Shown here: positions 40,208 through 48,801 of the stretch, one piece after another
Numbering within the stretch: position 1 is the stretch's first letter
How the letters are laid out: every line of letters starts with the position of its first letter
Source: Mucilaginibacter lappiensis
Lineage (GTDB): Bacteria > Bacteroidota > Bacteroidia > Sphingobacteriales > Sphingobacteriaceae
Assembly (NCBI RefSeq): GCF_900155965.1
Contig: NZ_FTMG01000018.1
Location: forward strand, 84,430-148,429
Direction: 5' to 3'
Length of the DNA stretch: 64,000 bases
Notes under the pieces: model-generated
The model's input: only the letters and a program-made list of their open reading frames with translations
What the model was told of the DNA's origin: nothing
Database searches by the model: none
Translations under genes and position numbers: made by a program

Positions 40208-43200
40208 TTAATCTGCTAATTCCCGGAGATCAACGGGAACCACGCGTGAGATGCCTTGTTCAACCATAGTCACCCCGTAAATTACATCGGTGCTGGCTAT
40301 GGTTCTTTTGTTATGAGATACAATAATGAACTGCGAATCTTTAGAGAAAGTGCGGATGATGTTATTGAACTTATCAATATTGGTATCATCCAGCGGCGCG
40401 TCAACCTCATCAAAAATACAGAAAGGGGCAGGCTTCAACAGGTACAGCGAAAACAGGATAGCCGTAGCAGTCAATGTTTTTTCGCCACCTGATAGCTGGT
40501 TGATAGATAGCGGACGCTTACCTTTTGGCTTGGCAATAATATCGATATCCGACTCCAGTGGATGGTTAGGGTCGGTGAGTACCAGGTCGCAGGAATCTTC
40601 CTCATTAAACAGCGAACGGAATACCTTAATAAAATTTTCACGAACCATGATAAAGGCGGTCATGAATTTTTCTTTGGCGGTATCATCAATCTCCTGTATG
40701 GTAGCCAGTAGGGAGGCTTTAGCTTCGCTCAGATCCTTCTTTTGTGCCTGAATGAAGGTGTAACGCTCATTCATTTCGTTATAAGCCTCTACCGCCATCG
40801 GATTGATAGCACCAAAATCGTCCAGCTGGCGTTTCAGTTTTTCGGCTCTATCGCGCAGGTCGTGCTCGTTTTCGTCGGCAGGAGTTTCAGCTTCGGGCAG
40901 TTCTTCAATATCGATGTTGAACTCCACCGAAAGGCGCTCTTTCAGGGCGTTTAGTTCCAGTTTTAGATTGTTACGCTCTTCGCGCAGTTCGTTTTCAATA
41001 ACCTCGCTGTTATCTTTTTTGCGGCGCAGGGCAGTTATTTCGTTCTCGTTTTCGGTGATAACGCCGCGCCATTGGTAATATTCCTGCTCGGCCTGTTGGG
41101 TGGCTTTTTCCAGGTTTTCTTTTTGCTCATACATCTCCAGCAGGCCCTCGTCGGAGTTGTCGGCTTGTTTCAGGTTGTCCTGTATGGCTATTTTTACATT
41201 TTCAAATTCAGCACTGTTCTGTTTAATGCGGCTTTCGAGGCTTTCCTGTTGGGTATCGCGGTAATCCAGATCTTTTACCAGGCCTGATACTTTATTCTGC
41301 TGCTGGTGAAAGCGGATGTTCTCCTGGTTATAGGCATTTGATTGTACCGATACATATTCATTCAGCTCATTAAAAGCCGTCTGTTTCTCGATCAGCAGGT
41401 CGTTCTGGATCTGCTTTTGCGTTTTCAACTCAGCCAGTAAAGGGTGCAGGTTTTGCATCTCCTCGTTAATGGTGGCTATTTTGCGGGCGATATCTTCCTT
41501 ACGGTTCAGGCTGTTCTCAATAAAGGTCTGGTATTGCTCCTGCCGGGTTTTAACCGTAATGAGCTCGGTATTTAAACGGTTGATGATCATTTGCTGCTCA
41601 TTCAGCTCCGCGGTTTTGGTAGATGCTTTCAGGGCGGCCAATCTGCTCTGCAAATCTTCCACCCGGGTTTTTAAACCGTTCACCTGGTTTTCGATCCCTT
41701 TGATCTCTTTGGCCAGGTTTTCGAGGTTTTTGGCCCTGCCTATTCTTTTACCCTCAAACAAACCTACCGAACCACCAGCCATGGTATGTTTCGATTTGTT
41801 GAACTTGCCGCTTTTGCCTATCAGCACCACGCAGTCCGGCAATTGCGCGTTATTGATCTGCTGATCTTTATCATCATCAACCAGGTATACATTTTTTAAT
41901 AAATGGTTACACAGGTTGGTGTAGCGTTTATCTACCTCAATCACTTTGAGCGCCGATACCGCACCGGCATTTTCAAACGCGGCTTCGGTTGGCACTGTTT
42001 CACCATAATTTTCAAGGATGAAGAAATGCGCCCTTCCTCTTGATGCGGTACTAAGCAAATTGATGGCCTTTATAGCCTCGTCATAGCTTTCAACCACGTA
42101 ATGGTTCATCAGGGGCTCCAAATAGTTTTCGATAGCTACACGGAACTCCTCGCGGCAAAACAGCACATCGCTAAACAGCGGCGCGTTTTTGGCCCAGTCG
42201 GTATTTTTTTTCAAAAAGCGGATCGACTCGGGAAAGCCTTCCAGGTTATCGACCATACTTTTGGTCAGGTTGTATTCGTTTTGCTTGGCATCCAGCTTGC
42301 GGCTTTCTTTGGTGATAGTATCCTTTACCTCAGTAAGCTCGGTATCCGTAGCGGCAATTTGCTCTTTGAGCCTATTTTCGGCCTCCAGCGAAGCCTGGTA
42401 TTCATCATCCAATGTTTCTTTACGGGCCTGCAGCTCGGCAACCACCTGGTTAAAGTGCGAAAGTTCTACCTCTTTGTTGGTGGTATCCTCCATGTTGCGC
42501 TGGCTTTCCTGCTCCAGGGCCTGCTGTTGTATCTGTAAAATATCAATATCCTTTTCGGCTTTGTAGGCCTGATTTTGCAGGCGGGTATTGATATTGGTGA
42601 GCTCATTAAGTTCGTTACGGGCTTCTGTCTGCTGCTGTCTCAGTTCATCAACCGCTTCCTTGAGGTCGGTTACTTTGCTTTGTACGGCTTGCAGATTTTC
42701 ATCCTCCATGGCCTTTTCTTCGCTCAGGCGTTTAATGTTGTACAGTACGTGGTTCAGCTGATTCTTATCGCGTTCCAGTTCTTCACTTAAACGGGATTCT
42801 TTATCCTGTTGAAATTTAAGCTGCTCGTTTTTGATCTTTTTCTCGCTTTCATAAGCGCGGATCTTGGATACAAACTCATTGGTAGTTTTTTGCTGAACCG
42901 ACAGATTTTTTTCTTTGGTGATGCTGTCCAGCTTTTGCTGTTGCAGGGCGGCCTCTAAAGTATCTATCTGGGCAACTATGCCACCTTTTTCGGCCTTTTG
43001 CTGTTGCTCCTGGTCTTCAATTTTCTTTAACGATTCGCTGAACGACACAATGCGGAACGAGGCCAGCATAATGCTGAGTGTTTTATACTGTTCCTTGATG
43101 CGGTAATAACGTTCGGTTTTTTTGGCCTGGTTCTCCAGCGATTTCAGGTTCTTTTCGATCTCGAATAACAGGTCCTCCACGCGTTCCAGGTCGGCCTCGG

Positions 43201-43750
43201 TATCTTTGAGCTTACTGAAGGTTTGTTTTTTGCGGAGCTTGTATTTGGATATGCCCGATGCTTCTTCGAACAGGTTACGGCGCGAGCCCTCCTTGTTGGT
43301 AATGATCTCGTCGATCATCCTCAGCTCGATGATGGAGTAGGAGTCGGACCCGATGCCTGTATCCAGGAAAAGATCGGTAATATCTTTCAGGCGGCACTGC
43401 ACATCATTCAGGCGGTATTCGCTTTCGCCTGTACGGTAAAGTTTACGGGTTAAGGTAACCTGCGAGTAATCGGTAGGCAGTACATTTTTGGTGTTATCAA
43501 AAGTAAGGGAAACTTCGGCCAGGTTGGCCGCCTTGCGGCTCTTGGTTCCGTTAAAAATGACGTTGTCCATCTTTTCGGAGCGAAGCATCCGGGTGCTTTG
43601 TTCGCCCAAAACCCAGCGTATGGAGTCGACTACATTTGATTTTCCGCAGCCGTTAGGTCCCACAATGGCAGTTACACCCTCATTAAAATTAATGGTGATC
43701 TTATCTCCAAAACTTTTAAAGCCCTTGATTTCTAAGCGGGTAAGCTGCAT
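40208..43750 (-). CDS. smc: Chromosome segregation protein SMC
   Basis: The protein (1180 aa) has Walker A GPNGCGKSN at residues 31-39 and RWVLGEQSTRMLR, then long coiled coils separated by the hinge region at about 520-670 (FPESIRFLKKN, GRAHFFILENYGE, NKSKHTMAGGSVGLFEGKRIGRA). The C-terminal head has signature LSGGEKTLTATAILFSLY and Walker B FCIFDEVDAPLDDTNI. The length is normal. SMC compacts and separates chromosomes with ScpAB, whose genes are not in the window. It converges with the S41 protease with only 9 bp between the stops. Confidence 0.98.
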   Translation of the reverse strand: MQLTRLEIKGFKSFGDKITINFNEGVTAIVGPNGCGKSNVVDSIRWVLGEQSTRMLRSEKMDNVIFNGTKSRKAANLAEVSLTFDNTKNVLPTDYSQVTLTRKLYRTGESEYRLNDVQCRLKDITDLFLDTGIGSDSYSIIELRMIDEIITNKEGSRRNLFEEASGISKYKLRKKQTFSKLKDTEADLERVEDLLFEIEKNLKSLENQAKKTERYYRIKEQYKTLSIMLASFRIVSFSESLKKIEDQEQQQKAEKGGIVAQIDTLEAALQQQKLDSITKEKNLSVQQKTTNEFVSKIRAYESEKKIKNEQLKFQQDKESRLSEELERDKNQLNHVLYNIKRLSEEKAMEDENLQAVQSKVTDLKEAVDELRQQQTEARNELNELTNINTRLQNQAYKAEKDIDILQIQQQALEQESQRNMEDTTNKEVELSHFNQVVAELQARKETLDDEYQASLEAENRLKEQIAATDTELTEVKDTITKESRKLDAKQNEYNLTKSMVDNLEGFPESIRFLKKNTDWAKNAPLFSDVLFCREEFRVAIENYLEPLMNHYVVESYDEAIKAINLLSTASRGRAHFFILENYGETVPTEAAFENAGAVSALKVIEVDKRYTNLCNHLLKNVYLVDDDKDQQINNAQLPDCVVLIGKSGKFNKSKHTMAGGSVGLFEGKRIGRAKNLENLAKEIKGIENQVNGLKTRVEDLQSRLAALKASTKTAELNEQQMIINRLNTELITVKTRQEQYQTFIENSLNRKEDIARKIATINEEMQNLHPLLAELKTQKQIQNDLLIEKQTAFNELNEYVSVQSNAYNQENIRFHQQQNKVSGLVKDLDYRDTQQESLESRIKQNSAEFENVKIAIQDNLKQADNSDEGLLEMYEQKENLEKATQQAEQEYYQWRGVITENENEITALRRKKDNSEVIENELREERNNLKLELNALKERLSVEFNIDIEELPEAETPADENEHDLRDRAEKLKRQLDDFGAINPMAVEAYNEMNERYTFIQAQKKDLSEAKASLLATIQEIDDTAKEKFMTAFIMVRENFIKVFRSLFNEEDSCDLVLTDPNHPLESDIDIIAKPKGKRPLSINQLSGGEKTLTATAILFSLYLLKPAPFCIFDEVDAPLDDTNIDKFNNIIRTFSKDSQFIIVSHNKRTIASTDVIYGVTMVEQGISRVVPVDLRELAD

Positions 43751-43883
43751 TTATATTATTGTGTCCTGACAAAAAACCGAACCTTCAAAGTAATCATAAA
43801 AAAATGATTTTATTAAACTTTTTTTGTGGTTGATAGGGAGAAAAGATCGGGTAGGGATTACCTGCTCCACCAGGTGATGTAAC

Positions 43884-43912
43884 TTGCATTGCTGGATTAA
43901 ATATTAAATTTG
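43884..43912 (+). promoter_or_regulatory. Promoter of the small lipoprotein gene
   Basis: -33 TTG (43884-43886) and -7 TAAATTTG (43905-43912) are separated by 18 nt. The box ends 19 nt before the ATG. Confidence 0.6.
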
Positions 43913-43931
43913 ACGACGATACCCATTCACT

Positions 43932-44345
43932 ATGAAAAGATATTTTTATTTATTGGCAATTGTTCTGCTGATGGCCTCCTGCAAATCCAATAAGGCTGGT
44001 AAAATTGCTAAAGCAGATACAGATTCCGTTAAAACGCAACAAACAGTTCAGGTAGTACAGCAACAAAAAACAGATCCGATGCCTGATCAGCATAGTTTGT
44101 TAACTAAAAATATGTTGGGTTCATGGTCCGCAGATACTACCGACGGCGTTACGCTTATTATCGATAAGAAAAAATTTACTTATCCTGATAATGACACCTC
44201 TTATTCTTATAAGTTCATCGGCGATTCTGTAAATATTAATTATGGCGATTTTAAGGAGTCTTTTAAAATGGAACTTAAGGGTAAGGATTCTTTGCTGATG
44301 GGTAATGTTACCAATGGTACGAGTGTGTTTTTTAGGGTTAAATAG
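43932..44345 (+). CDS. Small lipoprotein of unknown function
   Basis: The protein (137 aa) has lipobox Cys17 (LMASC), then a charged and Gln-rich linker. The C-terminal domain is beta-rich, with LGSWSADTTDGVTLIIDKKKFTYPD and NINYGDFKESFKMELKGKDSLLM, resembling lipocalin-like small domains. It carries no recognised family motif. It is monocistronic between smc and a repeat block that begins at its stop. Confidence 0.75.
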   Translation: MKRYFYLLAIVLLMASCKSNKAGKIAKADTDSVKTQQTVQVVQQQKTDPMPDQHSLLTKNMLGSWSADTTDGVTLIIDKKKFTYPDNDTSYSYKFIGDSVNINYGDFKESFKMELKGKDSLLMGNVTNGTSVFFRVK

Positions 44346-44632
44346 GGGGGAGTCCTGGTCGGGCGTGTACCCGCTCTTGGCCGCGGGAGGGCCAGTTACT
44401 TTTGTCGCCACAAAAGTAACCAAAAAGGCTTTCAGCAGAAATGCTTCTTTGCCGCACGGGCCCTTACCCTGCAAATCAGCCAGAACCACGGGCTGCTAAA
44501 CCTTGCTCCACTTCGTTCGCTCAGTACCCTTTACTTCGGCAAGGTTTGCTAATGCCCCTGCCACCTCACAGGCCACCATGTTCTGCCTGCTTTCGGCCGA
44601 AGCTGTTCTGCTGACGGGGAGGAGAAAAATAT
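44341..44632. repeat. GC-rich dispersed repeat block
   Basis: This block of about 290 bp is much richer in G and C than its surroundings and starts at the lipoprotein stop. It contains the perfect palindrome GTTACTTTTGT / ACAAAAGTAAC (44395-44405, 44410-44420) and words such as CCGCTCTTGGCCGCGGGAGG. Short open frames read VTFVATKVTKKA, a peptide I remember as a common spurious annotation in Sphingobacteriaceae. I see no true gene in it. Its copy number needs a genome search. Confidence 0.65.
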
Positions 44633-44646
44633 GTATTTAAAAATGC

Positions 44647-44722
44647 TGTCATTCTGAGGAACGAAGAATCTGGTCTGCAACAGGCACGGCTATGAATAGA
44701 TCCTTCGTTCCTCAGGATTACA
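44647..44722. repeat. TGTCATTCTGAG-type interspersed hairpin, copy B
   Basis: TGTCATTCTGAGGAACGAAG (44647-44666) is answered near-perfectly by CTTCGTTCCTCAGGATTACA (44703-44722), with AGAATCT / AGATC flanks extending the stem. It is the same family as 24897-24979. Confidence 0.75.
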
Positions 44723-44790
44723 AAAAAAGAGGCTACAAGACAGCAGTTGCTCGACCGTAACCTCCAAAGGATAGGAAGACGAAAATTCTA

Positions 44791-44895
44791 TAAAGTCGGT
44801 TAACATAAATTTGGTATAAAATTTCATAATTTATTGATTTTTAATTAATTAAATCAATGTCAACCATGATAGTGTAAACCATGTAAACCCACTTT
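44791..44895. repeat. 105-bp inverted-repeat element, copy 2
   Basis: The sequence aligns end to end with the reverse complement of 14393-14497. The last 25 bases (AGTGTAAACCATGTAAACCC, then ACTTT) are identical, the middle is nearly so (AATTTATTGATT; AAATCAATGT-AACCAT), and the first TIR is worn (TAAAGTCGGTTAACA for AAAAGTGGGTTTACA). It ends 25 bp before the phzF stop, on the 3' side of that gene. Confidence 0.75.
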
Positions 44896-44920
44896 AGGCT
44901 TTATAAGTTACCCTAATAAA

Positions 44921-45712
44921 CTAAAGAACAATCCGAATTTCGCCTTTTAAGTAGGTTACGGCTTTGCCGCTCATTTGTACACGGTCGCCTTTGAGTTCGC
45001 ACCAGAGTTCGCCTCGGCGGGCCGAGATCTGGTAGGCATGCAGGTTGTTTTTGCCCAGTATTTTTGCCCAGTAGGGTATCAGGTTGCAATGCGCCGATCC
45101 GGTAACGGGATCTTCGGGAATACCAGCTCCGGGTGCGAAAAATCTGGATACAAAATCGGCGTTATCACCACGGGCGGTTACAATAACCCCCACGGTATCC
45201 ATTTTCGATAAAGCAAAAAAATCGGGGGTAATATCTTTAATATCCTGTTCTGTTTCGTAAACCAGGAAGTAATCTCTCGACCTTAAAAAGGCTAAAGGCT
45301 GTTTATCTCCAAGAGCTTCGGCCAAACCCAGGGGTTGTTCAATAGGTATGGGCGGCCTTGAGGGAAAGTCCATTGTGTATTTATCGCCGTCTTTTTTTAC
45401 GGTTAATGTACCGGCTTTTACGGTTTCAAAATGCAGGGTATCGCCCTTAAAACCGAGTTCGGTAAATAGTATATGTGCCGATGCCAGGGTGGCATGGCCG
45501 CAAAGATCAATCTCGTATTCGGGGGTAAACCAGCGTAGTTTGTAACCGGCATCTGTCTTTACAAAAAAAGCGGTTTCGGCCAGGTTGTTTTCGATGGCTA
45601 TTTTTTGCATCACATCATCGGGCAGCCACTCGGTAAGCGGACAAATAGCCGCAGGGTTGCCGCCAAATAATTTATCGGTAAACGCGTCGGCCTGGTATAT
45701 GGGGATAGTCAT
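44921..45712 (-). CDS. PhzF-family isomerase
   Basis: The protein (263 aa) has the diaminopimelate-epimerase-like fold of PhzF. It begins IYQADAFTDKLFGGNPAAICPL and has NNLAETAFF with the catalytic Glu, DLCGHATLASAHIL, and PEDPVTGSAHCNLIPYWA in the second half. The family is named for an isomerase of phenazine synthesis, but most members are in organisms without that pathway, so the substrate is unknown. No phenazine genes are nearby. It is monocistronic. Confidence 0.93.
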   Translation of the reverse strand: MTIPIYQADAFTDKLFGGNPAAICPLTEWLPDDVMQKIAIENNLAETAFFVKTDAGYKLRWFTPEYEIDLCGHATLASAHILFTELGFKGDTLHFETVKAGTLTVKKDGDKYTMDFPSRPPIPIEQPLGLAEALGDKQPLAFLRSRDYFLVYETEQDIKDITPDFFALSKMDTVGVIVTARGDNADFVSRFFAPGAGIPEDPVTGSAHCNLIPYWAKILGKNNLHAYQISARRGELWCELKGDRVQMSGKAVTYLKGEIRIVL

Positions 45713-45831
45713 AAAATAATGTTCTGATAGAGCTAAATTACTTTTTTATTATGTGAATATTAAATCACATCAACATAACGGAATATCGGTAATTATATTC
45801 GATTAATGGATGATAATTATTGGGAAAAATG

Positions 45832-46497
45832 TTAATCTAAATGGCTCACATAGCCCCAGGTGATCAGATCCTCTTTGCTTTTAACGTGCTTGGTACTGCC
45901 ATCACTGATCAGGATGATCCTGTCACTTACATCAATAATATTGCGGTATTGGTGATCGGTAATAATAAAACCTTTGTGTTGGGCGCATCTTTTGATGATG
46001 GGTTTAAACAGTTCGGCCTGAATAGGCGAAATATGAGTAAAGGGCTCATCCAGCAAAATAAAATCGGCCTTGTTGTAAATGATCATCAGGGTTTCCAACT
46101 GCCGGAGTTCTCCACCTGATAGCTGACCTACAGTTTTATTAAAATGGTCCTTGTATATATCCAAACTGCTGAATTCATCCCAGAAAACAGGATCGATAAA
46201 ATTCTTAGCCAGTTTTTCTATCGGGATACCACGCGGCAGGTAATTATGCTGAGGCAGATAAGCTATTCGTGTTTGGTGATACCCCTTGGATATGTACTGA
46301 TCGTTGATACTTACATGCTTAAACCCCGGCGTTAAAATACCGAATATGATACGTAACAAAGATGACTTTCCGCAGCCATTGCGGCCAAGCAGCCCCACGA
46401 TCTCGCCCTGTTTACAGTCCAGGTAAACATCCTGCAAGATCATTCTGCCATCAAATTCCAGTTGAACGCTGTCAACCTTTAAAGTAAGTGGCTGCAT
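45832..46497 (-). CDS. ABC transporter ATPase subunit
   Basis: The protein (221 aa) is a stand-alone ATPase: Walker A GLLGRNGCGKSSLLR, Q-loop AYLPQHNYLPR, signature LSGGELRQLETL, Walker B FILLDEPFTHIS and H-loop IITDHQYRN. It is a complete, active-looking enzyme. Its start overlaps the end of the small membrane protein gene by 26 bp, so the two very likely form one transporter. No substrate can be inferred. It ends the operon with nfi. Confidence 0.9.
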   Translation of the reverse strand: MQPLTLKVDSVQLEFDGRMILQDVYLDCKQGEIVGLLGRNGCGKSSLLRIIFGILTPGFKHVSINDQYISKGYHQTRIAYLPQHNYLPRGIPIEKLAKNFIDPVFWDEFSSLDIYKDHFNKTVGQLSGGELRQLETLMIIYNKADFILLDEPFTHISPIQAELFKPIIKRCAQHKGFIITDHQYRNIIDVSDRIILISDGSTKHVKSKEDLITWGYVSHLD

Positions 46498-46813
46498 GTA
46501 ATATGATTTTAGATAAGATGATCAATAATACACAGATAGAAAGATCAATGGCAAAAGTGCTGATGAACATGCGCTTTATGCCATAGCCGGCATTGCGGAA
46601 ATAAAAGTAGTTTTCTTTGGCCGAAAAATAATGAAGAGCCAATGCGGATATGAACCCAATTATTTTGGCAGATATCAATAGAACTACAACCGTTCCGGCG
46701 TTAATGCTTCCCGCATTGAAAATTAAAAGAAACAGCGCCAATACAGTAAATGCTATATTGTACAGCAGGAGCAGCCGGTAAAATTGGAAGGTATGGATGC
46801 CTAAACGTTTCAA
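46472..46813 (-). CDS. Small membrane protein, likely partner of the ABC ATPase
   Basis: The protein (113 aa) has three predicted membrane segments (LLLYNIAFTVLALFLLIF, TVVVLLISAKIIGFISALAL and FAIDLSICVLLIILSKIIL) and basic loops. The start is TTG at 46813, overlapping the nfi stop as TTGA. No in-frame ATG precedes the membrane segments. It is too short for a normal ABC permease. Its 3' end overlaps the ATPase gene by 26 bp, which argues for a functional pair. Confidence 0.75.
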   Translation of the reverse strand: MKRLGIHTFQFYRLLLLYNIAFTVLALFLLIFNAGSINAGTVVVLLISAKIIGFISALALHYFSAKENYFYFRNAGYGIKRMFISTFAIDLSICVLLIILSKIILHAATYFKG

Positions 46814-47535
46814 TACGGTAATCGGTGATTATAATCAAACAGATTAATCTGCCGATTATTGTTGTCGCCATCTTCAATCCGTATTTTATTAACCAGCAGG
46901 TGTGCCTGGCGGATAGGCTCGGGGATACGGTAACCACGGATGCAGTTTTTAATAATGTCGACGCTTTGCCCCATACTCACCCGGTGCCCCGGCGAAATAT
47001 AAATGGGATTGCAATTGATTTTACTACGCAGAGCGATGCCGATTACCTCGCCATTGTCATACATCGGGCTTTGGTCAAATGGTTTGTTACCGGGCTCGTC
47101 ATAGCGGCCTGTAAGGCGACTTTTAGCACTGCCTATAGCTGGCGTGTTGGTTATCAGTCCGAAATGGGTGGCAATGCCGGTGCGGCGTTCGTGAGCGATG
47201 CCCTGGCCATCCAAAACCATGAGGTCGGGCTTTATTTCCAGTTTATTCCAGGCTTCCACCAGGGCCGGTACTTCGCGAAAAGCCAATAGGCCCGAGATAT
47301 AAGGAAATTTGGTTTTGCTAATAGCGGTTGCTGTGCCGATCACCTTTAATTCGGGATAATTGAACAGCACGATGCCGGCGTATACCACCTCCGAGTATTT
47401 ATTGAATGAAATATCGGCACCGCCAATAGTTTGGATGGGTTTGTTCAGTGGTGTAAGATCGATCTGTCTGCGCAATTCGTGCTGGTAAGCGATAGCCTGC
47501 GCTGCTGTAAGGTTTTCATACCGGGAGGGTTGCAT
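46810..47535 (-). CDS. nfi: Endonuclease V
   Basis: The protein (241 aa) cuts DNA near deaminated bases such as hypoxanthine. GGADISFNKYSEVVYAGIVLF carries the first catalytic Asp. FREVPALVEAWNKL and VLDGQGIAHERRTGIATHFGL give the second Asp and the conserved loop. KPFDQSPMYDNGEVIGIALRSKINCNPIYISPGHRVS completes the family. It is the first gene of a minus-strand operon with the membrane protein and the ABC ATPase. Confidence 0.95.
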   Translation of the reverse strand: MQPSRYENLTAAQAIAYQHELRRQIDLTPLNKPIQTIGGADISFNKYSEVVYAGIVLFNYPELKVIGTATAISKTKFPYISGLLAFREVPALVEAWNKLEIKPDLMVLDGQGIAHERRTGIATHFGLITNTPAIGSAKSRLTGRYDEPGNKPFDQSPMYDNGEVIGIALRSKINCNPIYISPGHRVSMGQSVDIIKNCIRGYRIPEPIRQAHLLVNKIRIEDGDNNNRQINLFDYNHRLPY

Positions 47536-47573
47536 GGTTTAAGAACGTGAGATGGGGGTGGTTTGTTTGTATA

Positions 47574-47635
47574 GGAGACGCATGTAATGTGTCTCTACAG
47601 TTAAGTTGGTCGTAGAGACCCATTACATGTGTCTT
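47574..47635. repeat. GTAGAGAC-type inverted repeat
   Basis: GAGACGCATGTAATGTGTCT (47575-47594) and the continuing CTAC face GTAGAGACCCATTACATGTG at 47612-47631. The stem is about 23 bp with three mismatches around a 13-nt loop. It lies between nfi and the sigma factor terminator. Confidence 0.7.
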
Positions 47636-47651
47636 TTTATGCCAAAACAAA

Positions 47652-47680
47652 AAAAGCCACTGGGTTTACCGGTGGCTTTT
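47652..47680 (-). terminator. Terminator after the primary sigma factor gene
   Basis: AAAAGCCACTGG (47652-47663) pairs with CCGGTGGCTTTT (47669-47680), one G-U pair, then T/A-rich DNA on the minus strand. Confidence 0.8.
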
Positions 47681-47702
47681 AAATATTGTTGCGAGCTATA
47701 GA

Positions 47703-48563
47703 TTAACCAAGGTATGATTTTAATATTTTGCTTCTGGAAGTGTGACGTAAACGTTGTAGTGCCTTATCCTTAATTTGGCGCACACGCTCACGGGTAAGAT
47801 TAAATTTCTCGCCAATCTCCTCTAATGAAAGCGGGTGATTGGTCCCCAGGCCGAAGAACAGTACAATGATTTCGCGCTCGCGTTCTGTTAAGGTTGAAAG
47901 TGAGCGTTTGATCTCTTCGGATAACGATTCGTTGATCAGTATGGAATCGGTATTGGGTTCCTGGTTTTCGAGTACGTCAAGCAGCGTATTTTCCTCGCCC
48001 TGTACAAACGGCGCATCCATAGATACATGGCGACCAGAGTTACTCAAAGTGTCAGAGATCTTATCAACTGTAGTTTCCAGGATATCGGCTAACTCTTCCG
48101 GCGAAGGTTCACGCTCAAATTCCTGCTCCAGTTTGGAGAACGCTTTACTGATCTTGCTTAATGAGCCAACCTGGTTTAACGGCAAACGCACAATACGTGA
48201 TTGCTCTGCAATAGCCTGCAGGATCGACTGGCGAATCCACCATACCGCGTAGGAGATGAATTTGAAACCTTTGGTTTCGTCAAAACGTTTGGCAGCCTTG
48301 ATCAAACCGAGGTTACCTTCGTTAATCAAATCGCCCAGCGTTAAACCCTGATTTTGATATTGTTTAGCAACAGACACCACAAAGCGTAAATTGGTTTTGG
48401 TTAATCGTTCCAAAGCCGCCTGGTCGCCCTCGCGTATCTTTTGAGCTAATATTACTTCTTCTTCGGCAGTTATCAGATCAACTTTACCAATCTCGTGAAG
48501 ATATTTGTCCAGCGATTGTGACTCGCGATTGGTAATGGATTGCGTTATTTTGAGTTGTCTCAT
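47703..48563 (-). CDS. rpoD: Primary sigma-70 factor of the Bacteroidota type
   Basis: The protein (286 aa) has region 1.2 (SLDKYLHEIGKVDLITAEEEVILAQKI), region 2 (TNLRFVVSVAKQYQNQGLTLGDLINEGNLGLIKA, FDETKGFKFISYAVWWIRQSI), region 3 (LPLNQVGSLSKISKAFSKLEQEF) and region 4 (TEREREIIVLFFGLG, LSLEEIGEKFNLTRERVRQIKDKALQRLR). Region 1.1 and the nonconserved insert are missing, as is normal for the housekeeping sigma factor of this phylum, which reads the TTG/TAnnTTTG promoters seen in the window. It is monocistronic, with a -7 box TAACTTTG upstream. Confidence 0.95.
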   Translation of the reverse strand: MRQLKITQSITNRESQSLDKYLHEIGKVDLITAEEEVILAQKIREGDQAALERLTKTNLRFVVSVAKQYQNQGLTLGDLINEGNLGLIKAAKRFDETKGFKFISYAVWWIRQSILQAIAEQSRIVRLPLNQVGSLSKISKAFSKLEQEFEREPSPEELADILETTVDKISDTLSNSGRHVSMDAPFVQGEENTLLDVLENQEPNTDSILINESLSEEIKRSLSTLTEREREIIVLFFGLGTNHPLSLEEIGEKFNLTRERVRQIKDKALQRLRHTSRSKILKSYLG

Positions 48564-48607
48564 TTATTTAATAAACCTTCGGTACTTTCTATTCAGTACA
48601 GAACGTG

Positions 48608-48615
48608 CAAAGTTA
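48608..48615 (-). promoter_or_regulatory. -7 box of the sigma factor gene
   Basis: TAACTTTG on the minus strand fits TAnnTTTG and ends 44 nt before the ATG. The best TTG upstream is 27 nt away, too far for a normal -33. Confidence 0.45.
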
Positions 48616-48801
48616 TAAAATTGTTCTAAAAAAATATAATTGCAAGTTGTATTTGAAAAAAAAATACATCGCAAATTGCAATTATAAGTGACTGATTATG
48701 AGTGATTAGTTATTTCAATGTTAACAAATTGTTCATTTTTTAAATATTAATTGTTTAAACCTGCAAGCGGTATGATTTTTGCGGTGTTCTTAAAACACTT
48801 A

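Noticed and set aside
44305..44499. 64-residue frame with VTFVATKVTKKA
   Set aside because: It runs across the end of a real lipoprotein gene into a GC-rich repeat block; the peptide comes from repeat DNA and is a typical false annotation.
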